Shown here: positions 1-8,627 of the stretch, piece by piece
Numbering within the stretch: the first letter of the stretch is position 1
Layout: every line of letters starts with the position of its first letter
Source of the DNA: an uncultured Salinisphaerales bacterium
GTDB lineage: Bacteria > Pseudomonadota > Gammaproteobacteria > Nevskiales > CAJXLF01
DNA: 64,000 nucleotides
Assembly: GCA_913055805.1 (NCBI GenBank)
Contig: CAJXLF010000003.1
Span: 235,258-299,257 of the forward strand
Reading direction: 5' to 3'
Translations under genes and position numbers: made by a program
Notes under the pieces: generated by a model
Seen by the model: only the letters and a program-made list of their open reading frames with translations
Database searches by the model: none
What the model was told of the DNA's origin: nothing

Positions 1-1
1 T

Positions 2-73
2 GGCGCCCTGATAAAGAATATTCCTATGATCCCGGCCATACTCACCTACATGGTGTTGCAAGACCCCCGATGA
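2..73 (+). CDS. C-terminal end of an upstream gene (partial)
   Basis: An open frame enters from before the window and ends at TGA 71-73, overlapping the ATG of the next gene in an ATGA junction. Only 23 residues are visible (ending MVLQDPR), too few to assign a family. The overlap argues for translational coupling with the DUF2269-type membrane gene that follows. Confidence 0.5.
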   Translation, partial: GALIKNIPMIPAILTYMVLQDPR

Positions 74-540
74 GCCTTTACCTGACCGTTAAGCTGATCC
101 ATGTGGTGTCCTCAACGATTCTGTTCGGCACAGGCCTGGGCTCAGCGTTCTATATGTGGCGCACACACCGCAGCGGCAATATCAGCGCCATTGCCAACGT
201 ATCGCGGAATGTGGTACTCGCGGACTGGCTCTTCACCACGCCCGCCATCCTTATTCAGCCCGCGACAGGGCTGTGGCTGGCAACACAAGCTCAGTGGACC
301 CTGGACCAAGCGTGGATATCCACTTCAATAGGTCTGTATCTGGTCGCCGTTGCCTGCTGGCTGCCGGTAGTCTGGATACAAATGCGGGTGCGTGATCTGG
401 CAGCTGATACGGTCATCCGGGACGAGCAACTCAGCCCGAAGTATTTCAAGTTGATGCGTATCTGGTTCTTGCTGGGCTGGCCTGCTTTCGCATCGGTCGC
501 AGTTATTTTTTACCTTATGGTTGCCAAACCAGCTGCCTGA
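70..540 (+). CDS. DUF2269-family integral membrane protein
   Basis: A 156-residue protein with about four hydrophobic segments: near residues 5-28, 48-70, 82-103 and 130-150. The N-terminal pattern (LIHVVSSTILFGTGLGSAF) is typical of DUF2269 proteins, small membrane proteins of unknown function usually coupled to oxidoreductase-like genes. It starts inside the stop codon of the preceding partial gene, so the two are probably one operon. The histidine in the first helix could bind a cofactor, but nothing here proves it. Family assignment is by recognition; function is unknown. Confidence 0.75.
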   Translation: MSLYLTVKLIHVVSSTILFGTGLGSAFYMWRTHRSGNISAIANVSRNVVLADWLFTTPAILIQPATGLWLATQAQWTLDQAWISTSIGLYLVAVACWLPVVWIQMRVRDLAADTVIRDEQLSPKYFKLMRIWFLLGWPAFASVAVIFYLMVAKPAA

Positions 541-619
541 GGCTATCGAAGCATCAAGGACATGATTGTGAGACGAGCACCATCAAAGCAGTTAGCATAG
601 AAGCGTTGGTCTATCGCGT

Positions 620-1918
620 ATGGAGTGTCCCTTGAAGAATTACCTCGACCCCAACCTGATCAAACTGCCCAAGTCTCTGGAGTCCGTGACGGATATCAAG
701 GACGACGAGGTTGACCCCAGAGATGCCGGACTCAAGGATGCGACAATTCAGAAAGTCTGGCAGTCGGTCGAAAAACTCTATCGCAGCCGCACCATGCCCG
801 GCATCAGCCTGGCCGTACGTCACAAGGGCCAGTTGGTGATCAACCGCGCCATTGGTCACGCCCACGGCAATGGCCCCAAGGACTCTGGCATCGATGCCAT
901 GCCCATGAAAGCGGATACCCCGGTCTGCCTGTTCTCGGCTTCCAAGGCCATCACCGCCATGATGGTGCACAAGCTGGCCGAAGAAGGCCTCATTCACCTG
1001 CATGATCCGGTGGCCGAATACATTCCTGAATTTGCGGTACGCGGCAAGCAGTACATCACGGTCGGTCAGGTGCTGTCGCACAAGGGCGGCATCCCCACCC
1101 TGAAACAGGATGACCTCGACCCCAGCATCCTCTGGGATTGGGATGCCTGCGTAGATCTGCTCTGCCAGGCCTGGCCGCGCAAGGATGCCGGCACCGCCCA
1201 GGCCTATCACGCCATTACGGGTGGTTTCGTACTGGGCGAAGTCATGCGCCGGGCCTCTGGCCAGGAACTGCCTGACATTCTCAGGAGCAGGGTGGCCGGG
1301 CCACTGGGCGCCAGACACATGACCTTTGGCATACCCGAAGGTGAGCGCGACCATGCAGCGCTGAACTATTTCATCGGCCGTCCGGAACCTTTCCCGCTGG
1401 ACCTTGTAGTAAAACGTGCATTGGGGGCTACCTTTGACCGGGTCTGCGAAGTCTCCAACAGCCCGGAGTTCATGGACGCGGTGATCCCGGCCGGCAACAT
1501 CTACGCCACCGCCGAGGAAGCCTGCAATTTCTTCCAGTGCCTGCTGAACAGTGGCAGCTACAACGGCAAACGCCTGTTCGAGCGCGCCACGGTAGTGCGG
1601 GCGATCAGTGAAGCCTCGGCCCGGCAGTTCGACCGTACCCTGCTGGTGCCGCTGCGTACCAGCGAAGGTTTCATGCTGGGCGACTATCCGTTTGGCATGT
1701 ATGGCCCGCGCACCAGCGAGGCCTTTGGCCATCTGGGCTTCATCAGTATCTTTTGCTGGGCCGACCCTTCACGCGACATTTCGGTGGCCCTGCTCACCAC
1801 GGGCAAACCCCTGATCGCCCCGCACCTGGTGCCACTCATGGGATTCTTGCGGACGATTAATAACGCCTTCCCCAAGTTCGAGGAGCCGGCGCAACGGACA
1901 GCCTCTGCTGCCGGCTGA
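620..1918 (+). CDS. serine hydrolase, beta-lactamase class C/EstB-like
   Basis: A 432-residue protein with the penicillin-binding fold used by carboxylesterases and class C enzymes. The S-x-x-K nucleophile motif is Ser106-Ala-Ser-Lys109. A Tyr-containing second motif lies at Tyr196 (YHA). The third motif is HLG (FGHLGF) instead of KTG, which points to an esterase or lactone hydrolase rather than an antibiotic beta-lactamase. No signal peptide is visible, so it is probably cytoplasmic. A TTG at 632 is an alternative start, since no strong ribosome binding site precedes 620. It is transcribed alone, convergent with the operon that ends at 1927. Confidence 0.85.
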   Translation: MECPLKNYLDPNLIKLPKSLESVTDIKDDEVDPRDAGLKDATIQKVWQSVEKLYRSRTMPGISLAVRHKGQLVINRAIGHAHGNGPKDSGIDAMPMKADTPVCLFSASKAITAMMVHKLAEEGLIHLHDPVAEYIPEFAVRGKQYITVGQVLSHKGGIPTLKQDDLDPSILWDWDACVDLLCQAWPRKDAGTAQAYHAITGGFVLGEVMRRASGQELPDILRSRVAGPLGARHMTFGIPEGERDHAALNYFIGRPEPFPLDLVVKRALGATFDRVCEVSNSPEFMDAVIPAGNIYATAEEACNFFQCLLNSGSYNGKRLFERATVVRAISEASARQFDRTLLVPLRTSEGFMLGDYPFGMYGPRTSEAFGHLGFISIFCWADPSRDISVALLTTGKPLIAPHLVPLMGFLRTINNAFPKFEEPAQRTASAAG

Positions 1919-1926
1919 GGTCTCGA

Positions 1927-2337
1927 CTACAGGCGGGAACTGACCACGCTGGCCAGGAACAGCGCCAGTGACGTGCTTATGCCGGCCCAGGGTACGCTGA
2001 ACCAGTATTTCCAGCCCAGCAGAAAATAGCCGCCCAGCATCGCAGCGCCGACCCCCAGCAGAAACGGCGAAGAGAAAAGCAGTCCTGGATGTGAGTACGC
2101 CAGGTAGCCGAAGATCAGCCCGAAAAGGATGGCGCCCATGCTATGGCTGGCGTTGAAGCCTATCCAGGCCCGCCACATGCTGGTTTCCCGGGTAATCACC
2201 GGCGAGACTGCCTGCATGTGATCTTGCAGTGCCGTATCCCGTGGCGTGAGTTTTGGCCCGTAAAAGGTATAGACAAGATGGGCCACACCCAGCAGCAGGA
2301 TAATCCCTGCGCTGCCCATCATCAGGTAACGCGCCAT
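1927..2337 (-). CDS. small four-helix membrane protein, unknown function
   Basis: A 136-residue protein with four predicted hydrophobic helices (about residues 4-26, 55-80, 85-108 and 112-134). It has no catalytic motif I can name; conserved-looking polar positions are the GPKLTPRD stretch after helix 1 and HSMG in helix 2. It is the last gene of the operon that begins at 4409, only 11 bp after the SnoaL-like gene. It probably belongs to the PadR-controlled unit, perhaps in the inner membrane beside the FAD oxidoreductase. Confidence 0.65.
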   Translation of the reverse strand: MARYLMMGSAGIILLLGVAHLVYTFYGPKLTPRDTALQDHMQAVSPVITRETSMWRAWIGFNASHSMGAILFGLIFGYLAYSHPGLLFSSPFLLGVGAAMLGGYFLLGWKYWFSVPWAGISTSLALFLASVVSSRL

Positions 2338-2348
2338 TTCGTGGCCGC

Positions 2349-2738
2349 CTACTTCATCGCGGCCAGCATGGCAGCCATTTTTTCGTGAATGAGATTGATC
2401 GCTTTCAGCGGGCGGATCATGACCTTGAAGTCGGTGATCTGGCCCTGATCATTCCAGCTGATGATATCGACGCCATTCAGCTGGATGCCGTCCAGTTCCA
2501 CCATGAACTCCAGCACCGCATCGTTCGCGCCAACCACCTCGCGCACGTAGCGAAAGTCGGGCGTACCCAGCACAGATAGCGCGGCACTCAGATAGGCCGT
2601 CGTGATGGCTCGACCCTTCTGCGGTGTATGCACCACCGGCGAGTGAAATACCACATCCTCGGCCAGCAGCGCCTGCAAGGCCGCCGCATCCCGGCTTTTC
2701 ACCACTTCATGCCAGCGTTCGATCACGGTTGCGCTCAT
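2349..2738 (-). CDS. SnoaL-like/NTF2-fold protein
   Basis: A 129-residue single-domain protein of the NTF2/SnoaL type. It has an N-terminal helix pair with VIERWHEVVKSRDAAALQALLAEDVVFHSP, the usual start of these cone-shaped folds, followed by a strand-rich half ending in ITDFKVMIRP. Such proteins are cyclases, isomerases or ligand-binding partners; the substrate cannot be read from sequence. The gene is 15 bp downstream of the FAD oxidoreductase and 11 bp upstream of the membrane gene, so the three form one operon. Confidence 0.75.
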   Translation of the reverse strand: MSATVIERWHEVVKSRDAAALQALLAEDVVFHSPVVHTPQKGRAITTAYLSAALSVLGTPDFRYVREVVGANDAVLEFMVELDGIQLNGVDIISWNDQGQITDFKVMIRPLKAINLIHEKMAAMLAAMK

Positions 2739-2753
2739 TTCCGACTTCCTGCT

Positions 2754-4409
2754 TTATCCGCTCTGGGTAATACCCCGCATAGCGGCTGTCGTTTCCCCGA
2801 CCGGCTGCCATTCCTTGAGCATGCGATTGACCTTGCCGAATTCCTTCAATCCCACCATCGCGCCTGTCGTCAGCAAGCCCGCCATCAGCGCGCCACCCAC
2901 ACCGGCGGTGACCACATCCTGACCGGTCATATACAGGCCCTTGACCGGTGACACCGGATGCAGCCAGTCCTGGTCGAAGCGGCCAGGATCATGATCCAGC
3001 CCGTAGATTTCACCGCGGTCATAGAGATGGAACCATTCGGTGGACAACGGCGTGGCCAACTCACAGAAATCCAGCGCGCCTTCCAGCTGCGGCATGTGCT
3101 TGTACAGCACCTTCAGCAGCCGCTGGGTCAATTCTTCCTTGAGTGCTTCGTAATCTTCGCCACGCTGTTTCCAGGTGGTGCCCGACCATTTCTCGAACCA
3201 CTCATAGGGCGCCATGGTGATGGCCTGCACCGTGCTCTTGCCGGGATAGTGTTGCTCCCATTCCGGGTCCTTGGCCGAGGGGAAGGAGATGTAGACCAGC
3301 GGAAACTCGCTGTTTCTGTCGGCCTGGAATTTCTCCACGTTGCCCTCGTGGTTGGCCGAGGGATATATCCACAGATTGGTCTTGGGCAGATTCAGATCCC
3401 TGGCGGAACCCTTGAAGCCCATGAACAGACAGAGGCTCGAGCCGGAAGGCTTCACGGTTTCCAGTTTCTCTTCATAGCGGTGCTTCCTGCGCTCGGCTTC
3501 GGGCAACAGCTTGTTGTAGGTCATGCGCGCACCCACCGAACTGACGATCTTGTCGGCACGCAGCACATCGCCGTTCTCCAGCCGCACGCCACAGGCGCGC
3601 CCGTTCTCCACCACAATTTCATCGACCTTGGCGTAGGTAAACACCTCGCCGCCCGAGGCGCGAATGACGGGAATAATGGTTTCGGAAATTTTCCAGGAAC
3701 CGCCGACCGGATAGTTACCGCCGGCAAAATAATGCTTGGCTACCGAGGCATGCATGAGGAAGGTGCCTTCCGAAGGCACCATGCCGTAGTCGCCCCACTG
3801 GCCGGTCAGCACGCCGATCAGCTCCTGATTGGAGGTCAGCGACTCCAGCACCTCGCGGACGGTCATGGTGCATTCCTTCGGTACCAGGAAGCGGCGCAGG
3901 GAACGATGCAGCTTGCCGATCACCGGCGAGGTGGCCTGCCCGAAGAAGAAGGAACGCATGGACTGCGATACCTTATCGACCAGCCGCACGTATTCGTCGA
4001 TCGCTTCAGCCTCTTCGGGGAAGCGTTCCTTGAGCATGCTCTTGAACTGCTCACGCCCCACGCGGAAATCGTATTCACGATCTTCGATGATGATGCGGTC
4101 ATAGCATTCATCCATCGGCGACCATTTCAACTGGCCGTCAGTGATGACATCGAAGATGCGCCGCAGGGGTGAATGCGGCTTGTGCACGTCACCGATGTAA
4201 TGCACGCCCACATCCCATTCATAACCGCCGTTCTCATAGGTATGCGTAAAGCCGCCTGCAGTGTAGTGCTGCTCCAGCACACAAACCTTTTTGCCCAGTT
4301 TGGACAACAGTGCGGCATTGGTCAGCCCGCCGATACCGGAGCCGATGACAATGACATCGTAATGATCCGCGGCGCGGCCTGTGCGATAACGTTTTCCGGT
4401 GCGTTTCAT
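2754..4409 (-). CDS. FAD-dependent oxidoreductase, CrtI/retinol saturase-like
   Basis: A 551-residue flavoprotein of the phytoene desaturase/all-trans-retinol 13,14-reductase type. The N-terminal dinucleotide-binding motif GSGIGG is at residues 23-28, followed by the LEQHYTAGGFTHTYE segment typical of the family. A second FAD-contact region near the C terminus reads GLYMTGQDVVTAGVGGALMAG. These enzymes add or remove hydrogens across double bases of isoprenoid chains; the substrate here is unknown. I choose the ATG at 4409 because an AGGAG lies just upstream; a longer start at 4424 would cover that site. It is the first gene of the operon facing PadR. Confidence 0.85.
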   Translation of the reverse strand: MKRTGKRYRTGRAADHYDVIVIGSGIGGLTNAALLSKLGKKVCVLEQHYTAGGFTHTYENGGYEWDVGVHYIGDVHKPHSPLRRIFDVITDGQLKWSPMDECYDRIIIEDREYDFRVGREQFKSMLKERFPEEAEAIDEYVRLVDKVSQSMRSFFFGQATSPVIGKLHRSLRRFLVPKECTMTVREVLESLTSNQELIGVLTGQWGDYGMVPSEGTFLMHASVAKHYFAGGNYPVGGSWKISETIIPVIRASGGEVFTYAKVDEIVVENGRACGVRLENGDVLRADKIVSSVGARMTYNKLLPEAERRKHRYEEKLETVKPSGSSLCLFMGFKGSARDLNLPKTNLWIYPSANHEGNVEKFQADRNSEFPLVYISFPSAKDPEWEQHYPGKSTVQAITMAPYEWFEKWSGTTWKQRGEDYEALKEELTQRLLKVLYKHMPQLEGALDFCELATPLSTEWFHLYDRGEIYGLDHDPGRFDQDWLHPVSPVKGLYMTGQDVVTAGVGGALMAGLLTTGAMVGLKEFGKVNRMLKEWQPVGETTAAMRGITQSG

Positions 4410-4450
4410 ACTGGTCTCCTGCACCCTGCCCGGGCGCTTCCGGCTGTTTT

Positions 4451-4506
4451 ATGCAATAAGTTGCATATGTATAGCGCATCTCGCAAATATATGCAATAGT
4501 TTGCAT
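4451..4506. promoter_or_regulatory. twin palindromic operator in the divergent padR promoter
   Basis: Two copies of the palindrome ATGCAA-N4-TTGCAT lie at 4451-4466 and 4491-4506, with starts 40 bp apart (about four helical turns). The second copy abuts the padR start codon. PadR repressors bind AT-rich dyads, so this is probably the site through which the adjacent PadR controls itself and the divergent oxidoreductase operon. The palindromes are seen directly; the binding protein is inferred. Confidence 0.7.
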
Positions 4507-5064
4507 ATGAGTCTCAAGCACGCCATTCTCGTTCTGCTCGACCGTGAACCCGGTTCCGGCTACGACCTGACCCAGCGCTTCGCCAAGGGTATCGGCCATT
4601 TCTGGCAGGCCAGCCATCAGCAAATCTATCAGCAGTTGAAAAAACTCGACGAGGAAAAGCTGGTGCGTTTTGAAACCCAGGCGCAGGCCGGCAAACCGGA
4701 TCGCAAGCTGTATCGCATTACGCCGCAGGGTCAGAAAGTGCTGAAGCGCTGGATCAAGGCAAGCGACAAGCCGCCGGTAGTACGTGACGCGCTACTGATC
4801 AAGGTATTCGCCGCACAACCCGAGGACTACCCCGCTCTACTGGCCGAACTCGACCGCCATCTGCAGATTCACCGCGAAACGCTGGCAAGCCACTTGGCGC
4901 AGGAAGCCGGCTATTTCGAACTGGATGAAGCCCATCAACGGCGGATTCGCCTGCCTTACCTCACCCTGCGCCGCGGCATCCGCTACGAACGCGAATGGAT
5001 CGAATGGCTGCAGGAAACCCGCGACCTCATCGCCGAAGACCGCCTGCCTGAACAGGGCGCCTGA
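4507..5064 (+). CDS. PadR-family transcriptional regulator
   Basis: A 185-residue protein with the PadR winged helix at residues 1-80 (MSLKHAILVLLDREPGSGYDL, then HQQIYQQLKKLDEEKLV and the wing KLYRITPQG). A C-terminal helical dimerisation half follows, as in the PadR-s2/AphA type. An in-frame GTG-like extension exists upstream, but the ATG at 4507 matches the family start and leaves the operators outside the gene. It is divergent from the FAD oxidoreductase operon, its likely target. The inducer is unknown. Confidence 0.88.
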   Translation: MSLKHAILVLLDREPGSGYDLTQRFAKGIGHFWQASHQQIYQQLKKLDEEKLVRFETQAQAGKPDRKLYRITPQGQKVLKRWIKASDKPPVVRDALLIKVFAAQPEDYPALLAELDRHLQIHRETLASHLAQEAGYFELDEAHQRRIRLPYLTLRRGIRYEREWIEWLQETRDLIAEDRLPEQGA

Positions 5065-5133
5065 CCCCCTAACCTTACTTACCCCGTCAAGTCACAGGGC
5101 CAATACCCGAGCGATATCGGTCATAAGCACGGC

Positions 5134-5155
5134 TTCCCCCTTAAGTTAAGGGGGA
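5134..5155. repeat. short palindrome downstream of padR
   Basis: A near-perfect stem with arms TTCCCCCTTAA and TTAAGGGGGAA is followed closely by another G-rich run (AAAAGGGGGTTG). It lies in the convergent gap after padR. No T-run follows the stem, so it is more like an extragenic palindromic repeat than an intrinsic terminator. Confidence 0.5.
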
Positions 5156-5189
5156 ACAAAAGGGGGTTGTGGAAACAAGGGTGGTAACC

Positions 5190-5217
5190 AAAAAAAGAGG
5201 CCGCACCAGGTGCGGCC
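5190..5217 (-). terminator. Rho-independent terminator of the beta-helix/cytochrome gene
   Basis: On the minus strand a GC-rich stem (GGCCGCACC/GGTGCGGCC, positions 5217-5199) is followed by TC and a run of seven T. It lies about 50 bp after the stop codon of the large lipoprotein gene. A second hairpin (5231-5251) sits between the two. Confidence 0.8.
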
Positions 5218-5268
5218 ATCCTCACTCCGATGACCCCGGAAACCGGGGTCACTCCCTCCCCCTGTCTG

Positions 5269-8200
5269 TTACGGGAACGGCAGGCCGGGCAGACCGCCGC
5301 CACTGTCGCCGCCACCACAGGCGTCGGCATTGGCGTAGCTGTCGTCCACCACTTCGTTGATCCAGCGCGTCACCAGATTAAAGGCTTCGGTGTCCACCAC
5401 GCTGCGAGCCAGCGGCGGCATGCGCGCTGCCAGGGTGTCGGCTTCCGGCCCGATGCGGTAAGGCAGTATAGACGCTGCTGCATCACCGGGTACGATGTCG
5501 TATTCACGGCCACCGCGGCCTTCGGTGCCACTGGCTGTCGGGCCCTTGCAGATACCGTAGGTATCGTTCACATCGCGGAAGACATCCAGATAGAAGCCGG
5601 TGTTCTGCGCCAGACCACGATTGTTATGGCAATGGGCACAGTTCACTTCCAGGTAGGAACGCACGCGCGCTTCGATATCCGCGCCGCTGTCGGCCGTTTC
5701 ACCGGAATCACCCGGCACGTTGAAGATCGGGTTGCGTTCCACTTCAGTCAGATACTGGGTGGTGGCATCCAGACTCAGGTCCGCCGGACAGTTGGTCATC
5801 AGGCCATTCTGGCACCAGTACAGAATCTGGTTCATGCCATTGACCGGATGATTGTCGATACCTGAAGCCACCGGCGACTCGGAAGCAAACGGACGATTCA
5901 GGTTACGCGCCTTGGGACCGATGGGTGCAGAACCGGTTTCAGCATCATCATTCGAGTGGCAGCTCTTGCACTGGTTGGCGTTCGGCAGCAAGTAGTGATC
6001 GGTGGAGCCCGCATAGTGCGCCCCGCTGTTCACATCGTTGTAGTCCCAGCTCACAATGGCGGCACCGCCACCCTGTGCAAGACGGGCTACCTTCTTGCCG
6101 TTCTCTTCTCCCCAGATATATTCCAGGCCGTCCCAGTACAACTGGCCACCGCTGGTCTGACGCTTGATCAACAGGCGCGTTTCCACCACATCCTCCGTGC
6201 CTGCGGATTCATCGGCAAACGCAAAGGTCTTGGCAATGATGGTGCCCAGCGGGAACAGGATGGCGGCATTTACGCCGTCCTGGCCATCACGGTAGGCGGC
6301 CTGCTGGCCATCAGGGATATAGACCACACGGTACTTGGTGGAATAATCCGAGAACAGCTTGCTGTTCAGCACGAAAGGCACACCACGGCCGTTTGGCAGG
6401 CTGCGCGGGTCTTCGGCATCACTGAACAGGTTGTACTGATCCAGGGTCGGGCAGTTCACCTCATAGGCATCGGCATTGATTTCGCCATCAGCCACCGATG
6501 CGTTACACAACTGGTTCACCAGCTCCTCGGAAGGCGCCGGATCGATATTGCCGGAAGGCACGAACTCCGGAATCACCACCGGCGGCAGCGGCGGCAGGTT
6601 GCTGCCGTATTGCGCCACACAGTCATGCGGTGACATATCGGTACTGGACGGGAAACTTGGCAGACTGCTGAGAGTTTCCTGCACAGCGCCCAACAGCCCT
6701 ACCGGATCGCTCGGGTCCAGGCCCAGCAGCAGCTCCAGCCCTTCCAGACCATGGAAGTTGGCATAGGTGAGGCTGTCGGCATTGAACTCGTTGTCCGCAT
6801 CAATACAGGAAGACCACCACAACGGCTTGATGCGCTCACCCTCGTCATCAAACTTGTAGGCGTTGTAGCGGCAGTCGGGATTCGGATACTGGTTGCCCTG
6901 AATCGGCTTGCCGTTCTCGTCGTGAGGAATCGGCTGCCCCTCGGCATCCGTGGGATACGGACAGTCACTCAGATCATCCAGGTAACCGTCCCAGATGATG
7001 TGACCGCCACGATAACCGGCGCCACCGGCCAGGTTCTTGAGGCCCACGATCATGGGAAAGGCCGAGGTCACCTGCTCGCCGCCAGTGGCCAGAATGGTGG
7101 CCACATCCGGCTGCGGCAGATCATTACCGTTGTTGCGGAAGGTATTGTTGTAAATGTGCACGCCTTCCGTGTAGAGATCCAGGCGGCGGTCACCGGGCAC
7201 ACCCAGCACTTCGTAGCTGGTGTGAACAATACCGGCCGTACCATGATCCTCGAAGATATTGTCGAAGACTTCGATCTGGTCATAGGCCAGGGTAATCATG
7301 CCGACGCCGCGCGGCACGTTGGAAACAATGCTGCCCGGTTCGGCGAAGTTGTAGGTGTTGTTGTTACGCGCATGGTTACGGTACATGCGGGTCTTGCTGC
7401 CGTAACGGGTCAGGCCGTCCAGGTCGTAGACCAGGAAACCACCGGTGTTACATTCGGCCAGATTGTCGACGTATTCACCACTGCGCACATTCTCGATTTC
7501 GAAGCCGAAAACGTTAAAGGCCGCACGACTGGTGCGGATAATGGCATTGTCGGTCTGGCCGACATAGATACCGGCATCAGAAGCGCCGACGGACTCGGAA
7601 CCTTCCACCAGGATGTTCTGCGAATTCACCGGATAGATGCCATAACGGCCGGACTTCACGCTCACCGTGTAATCAGGCGAGGTGTTGTCTGTTTCCAGCG
7701 GATTGGGGTTGGACGGATTGTGACGCGCCGGATCGGTACAGGCCACGTGCAGCTTGTCCTGGTAGTTATCCGCGGTGACCGTATCCTCGTTTTCCATCAG
7801 GCGGCCGCTGGACCAGAAGGCGCGCACACGGCGCAGGGTACCGTGATCCACGCCCTGCAGCTTGAAGGCATCGCCCGGGGAATCCAGAACCGTCAGGTCT
7901 TCAACCGTGATACCACGCACGGTAGTGGCAAGAAAGCCTTCCTGCGAAGTGCTGTTCTTGAACGACAGCACGGTCTTGTCCATGCCCTGGCCCTTGACCA
8001 GGATATCTTCGGTGCCGGAAATCTGGATGCCCGAAGACAATTCAAAATATCCCTCGGCGAATTCGATCACGTCCTTGGGCTTGGCATCGATCATGGCCGC
8101 CACCATCTCGGTGGTGGCATTGGGACCCGGCTCAATAACAAAAGTACGGCCCGTGGTACTGCCGCCGGAACCGCCGTCTCCGTCGCCATCACCGTCGCCG

Positions 8201-8322
8201 TCGCCATCCCCGTCGCCGGCAACCGGCGTGGTGGCGTCATCGTCGCTGTCGCTGCCGCAGCCCGTCAGTCCGACGCCAAGCGCCAGCAACAGTGCGAGCA
8301 TTATTGACCACTTGCTATTCAT
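5269..8322 (-). CDS. lipoprotein: beta-helix (TIGR03805) fused to dihaem cytochrome (TIGR03806/SO2930-like)
   Basis: A 1017-residue exported protein. The signal peptide ends in a lipobox (VGLTGC, Cys22). A low-complexity linker of alternating Gly-Asp follows at about residues 36-50. Residues about 60-480 form a parallel beta-helix with short repeats such as NIFEDHGTAGIVHTS. The C-terminal third (from about 640) carries two c-type haem motifs, CKSCH and CAHCH, and PPLARS/PPLA-like loops. Beta-helix and HNE_0200/SO2930-type proteins are known as adjacent gene pairs that are sometimes fused; this is the fused form. It is probably anchored to the outer membrane and takes part in electron transfer or polysaccharide oxidation; the role is unknown. 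An AGGAG precedes the start. Confidence 0.85.
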   Translation of the reverse strand: MNSKWSIMLALLLALGVGLTGCGSDSDDDATTPVAGDGDGDGDGDGDGDGGSGGSTTGRTFVIEPGPNATTEMVAAMIDAKPKDVIEFAEGYFELSSGIQISGTEDILVKGQGMDKTVLSFKNSTSQEGFLATTVRGITVEDLTVLDSPGDAFKLQGVDHGTLRRVRAFWSSGRLMENEDTVTADNYQDKLHVACTDPARHNPSNPNPLETDNTSPDYTVSVKSGRYGIYPVNSQNILVEGSESVGASDAGIYVGQTDNAIIRTSRAAFNVFGFEIENVRSGEYVDNLAECNTGGFLVYDLDGLTRYGSKTRMYRNHARNNNTYNFAEPGSIVSNVPRGVGMITLAYDQIEVFDNIFEDHGTAGIVHTSYEVLGVPGDRRLDLYTEGVHIYNNTFRNNGNDLPQPDVATILATGGEQVTSAFPMIVGLKNLAGGAGYRGGHIIWDGYLDDLSDCPYPTDAEGQPIPHDENGKPIQGNQYPNPDCRYNAYKFDDEGERIKPLWWSSCIDADNEFNADSLTYANFHGLEGLELLLGLDPSDPVGLLGAVQETLSSLPSFPSSTDMSPHDCVAQYGSNLPPLPPVVIPEFVPSGNIDPAPSEELVNQLCNASVADGEINADAYEVNCPTLDQYNLFSDAEDPRSLPNGRGVPFVLNSKLFSDYSTKYRVVYIPDGQQAAYRDGQDGVNAAILFPLGTIIAKTFAFADESAGTEDVVETRLLIKRQTSGGQLYWDGLEYIWGEENGKKVARLAQGGGAAIVSWDYNDVNSGAHYAGSTDHYLLPNANQCKSCHSNDDAETGSAPIGPKARNLNRPFASESPVASGIDNHPVNGMNQILYWCQNGLMTNCPADLSLDATTQYLTEVERNPIFNVPGDSGETADSGADIEARVRSYLEVNCAHCHNNRGLAQNTGFYLDVFRDVNDTYGICKGPTASGTEGRGGREYDIVPGDAAASILPYRIGPEADTLAARMPPLARSVVDTEAFNLVTRWINEVVDDSYANADACGGGDSGGGLPGLPFP

Positions 8323-8627
8323 GCCTTTTCTCTCCTGCGGGTCGGACAGGGTGATCCCCTGCCCTCGTAAATTCTTAGCCGAATCTTGCCAGCTTTATAG
8401 ATAAGCCGCTCATTCTGAATGGAAAACACCAGGACAAGCAGAGCAGAAACACGCAATAGTGTAGTAAAAATTACGTAACCCGGATTCAGGGTACAGCCCG
8501 ACAGTTTGCGAATAACCCCTGAATCCGTTGATTTTCCCGAAATATCAGGGTTGCCGGGAGAGAGTTCGCGCACATTGCAGGCTTGATCTACACTCTGAGG
8601 CCTGATTTACGCCACGAGGATGCCGCC
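8323..8627. promoter_or_regulatory. divergent intergenic region with a 10-bp inverted repeat
   Basis: This 305-bp gap separates the divergent lipoprotein and P450 genes and should hold both promoters. It contains a perfect inverted repeat, GGATTCAGGG at 8482-8491 and CCCTGAATCC at 8517-8526, with 25 bp between the arms. That could be an operator or a cruciform. No gene was found here. Confidence 0.4.

Noticed and set aside
611..1732. Long minus-strand open frame opposite the serine hydrolase
   Set aside because: Codon-shadow of the real gene; no start site or family pattern, while the plus-strand frame has the full catalytic motifs.
8140..8225. GC-rich tandem repeat that could look like a CRISPR or satellite
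   Set aside because: It encodes the Gly-Asp linker of the lipoprotein in frame.
6751..8307. 518-residue plus-strand frame opposite the beta-helix gene
   Set aside because: Produced by GC-rich codon structure; no known domain, and the minus frame carries signal peptide and haem motifs.
8583..8627. TTG-initiated longer P450
   Set aside because: No ribosome site; GTG 8628 has GAGGA at the right distance.
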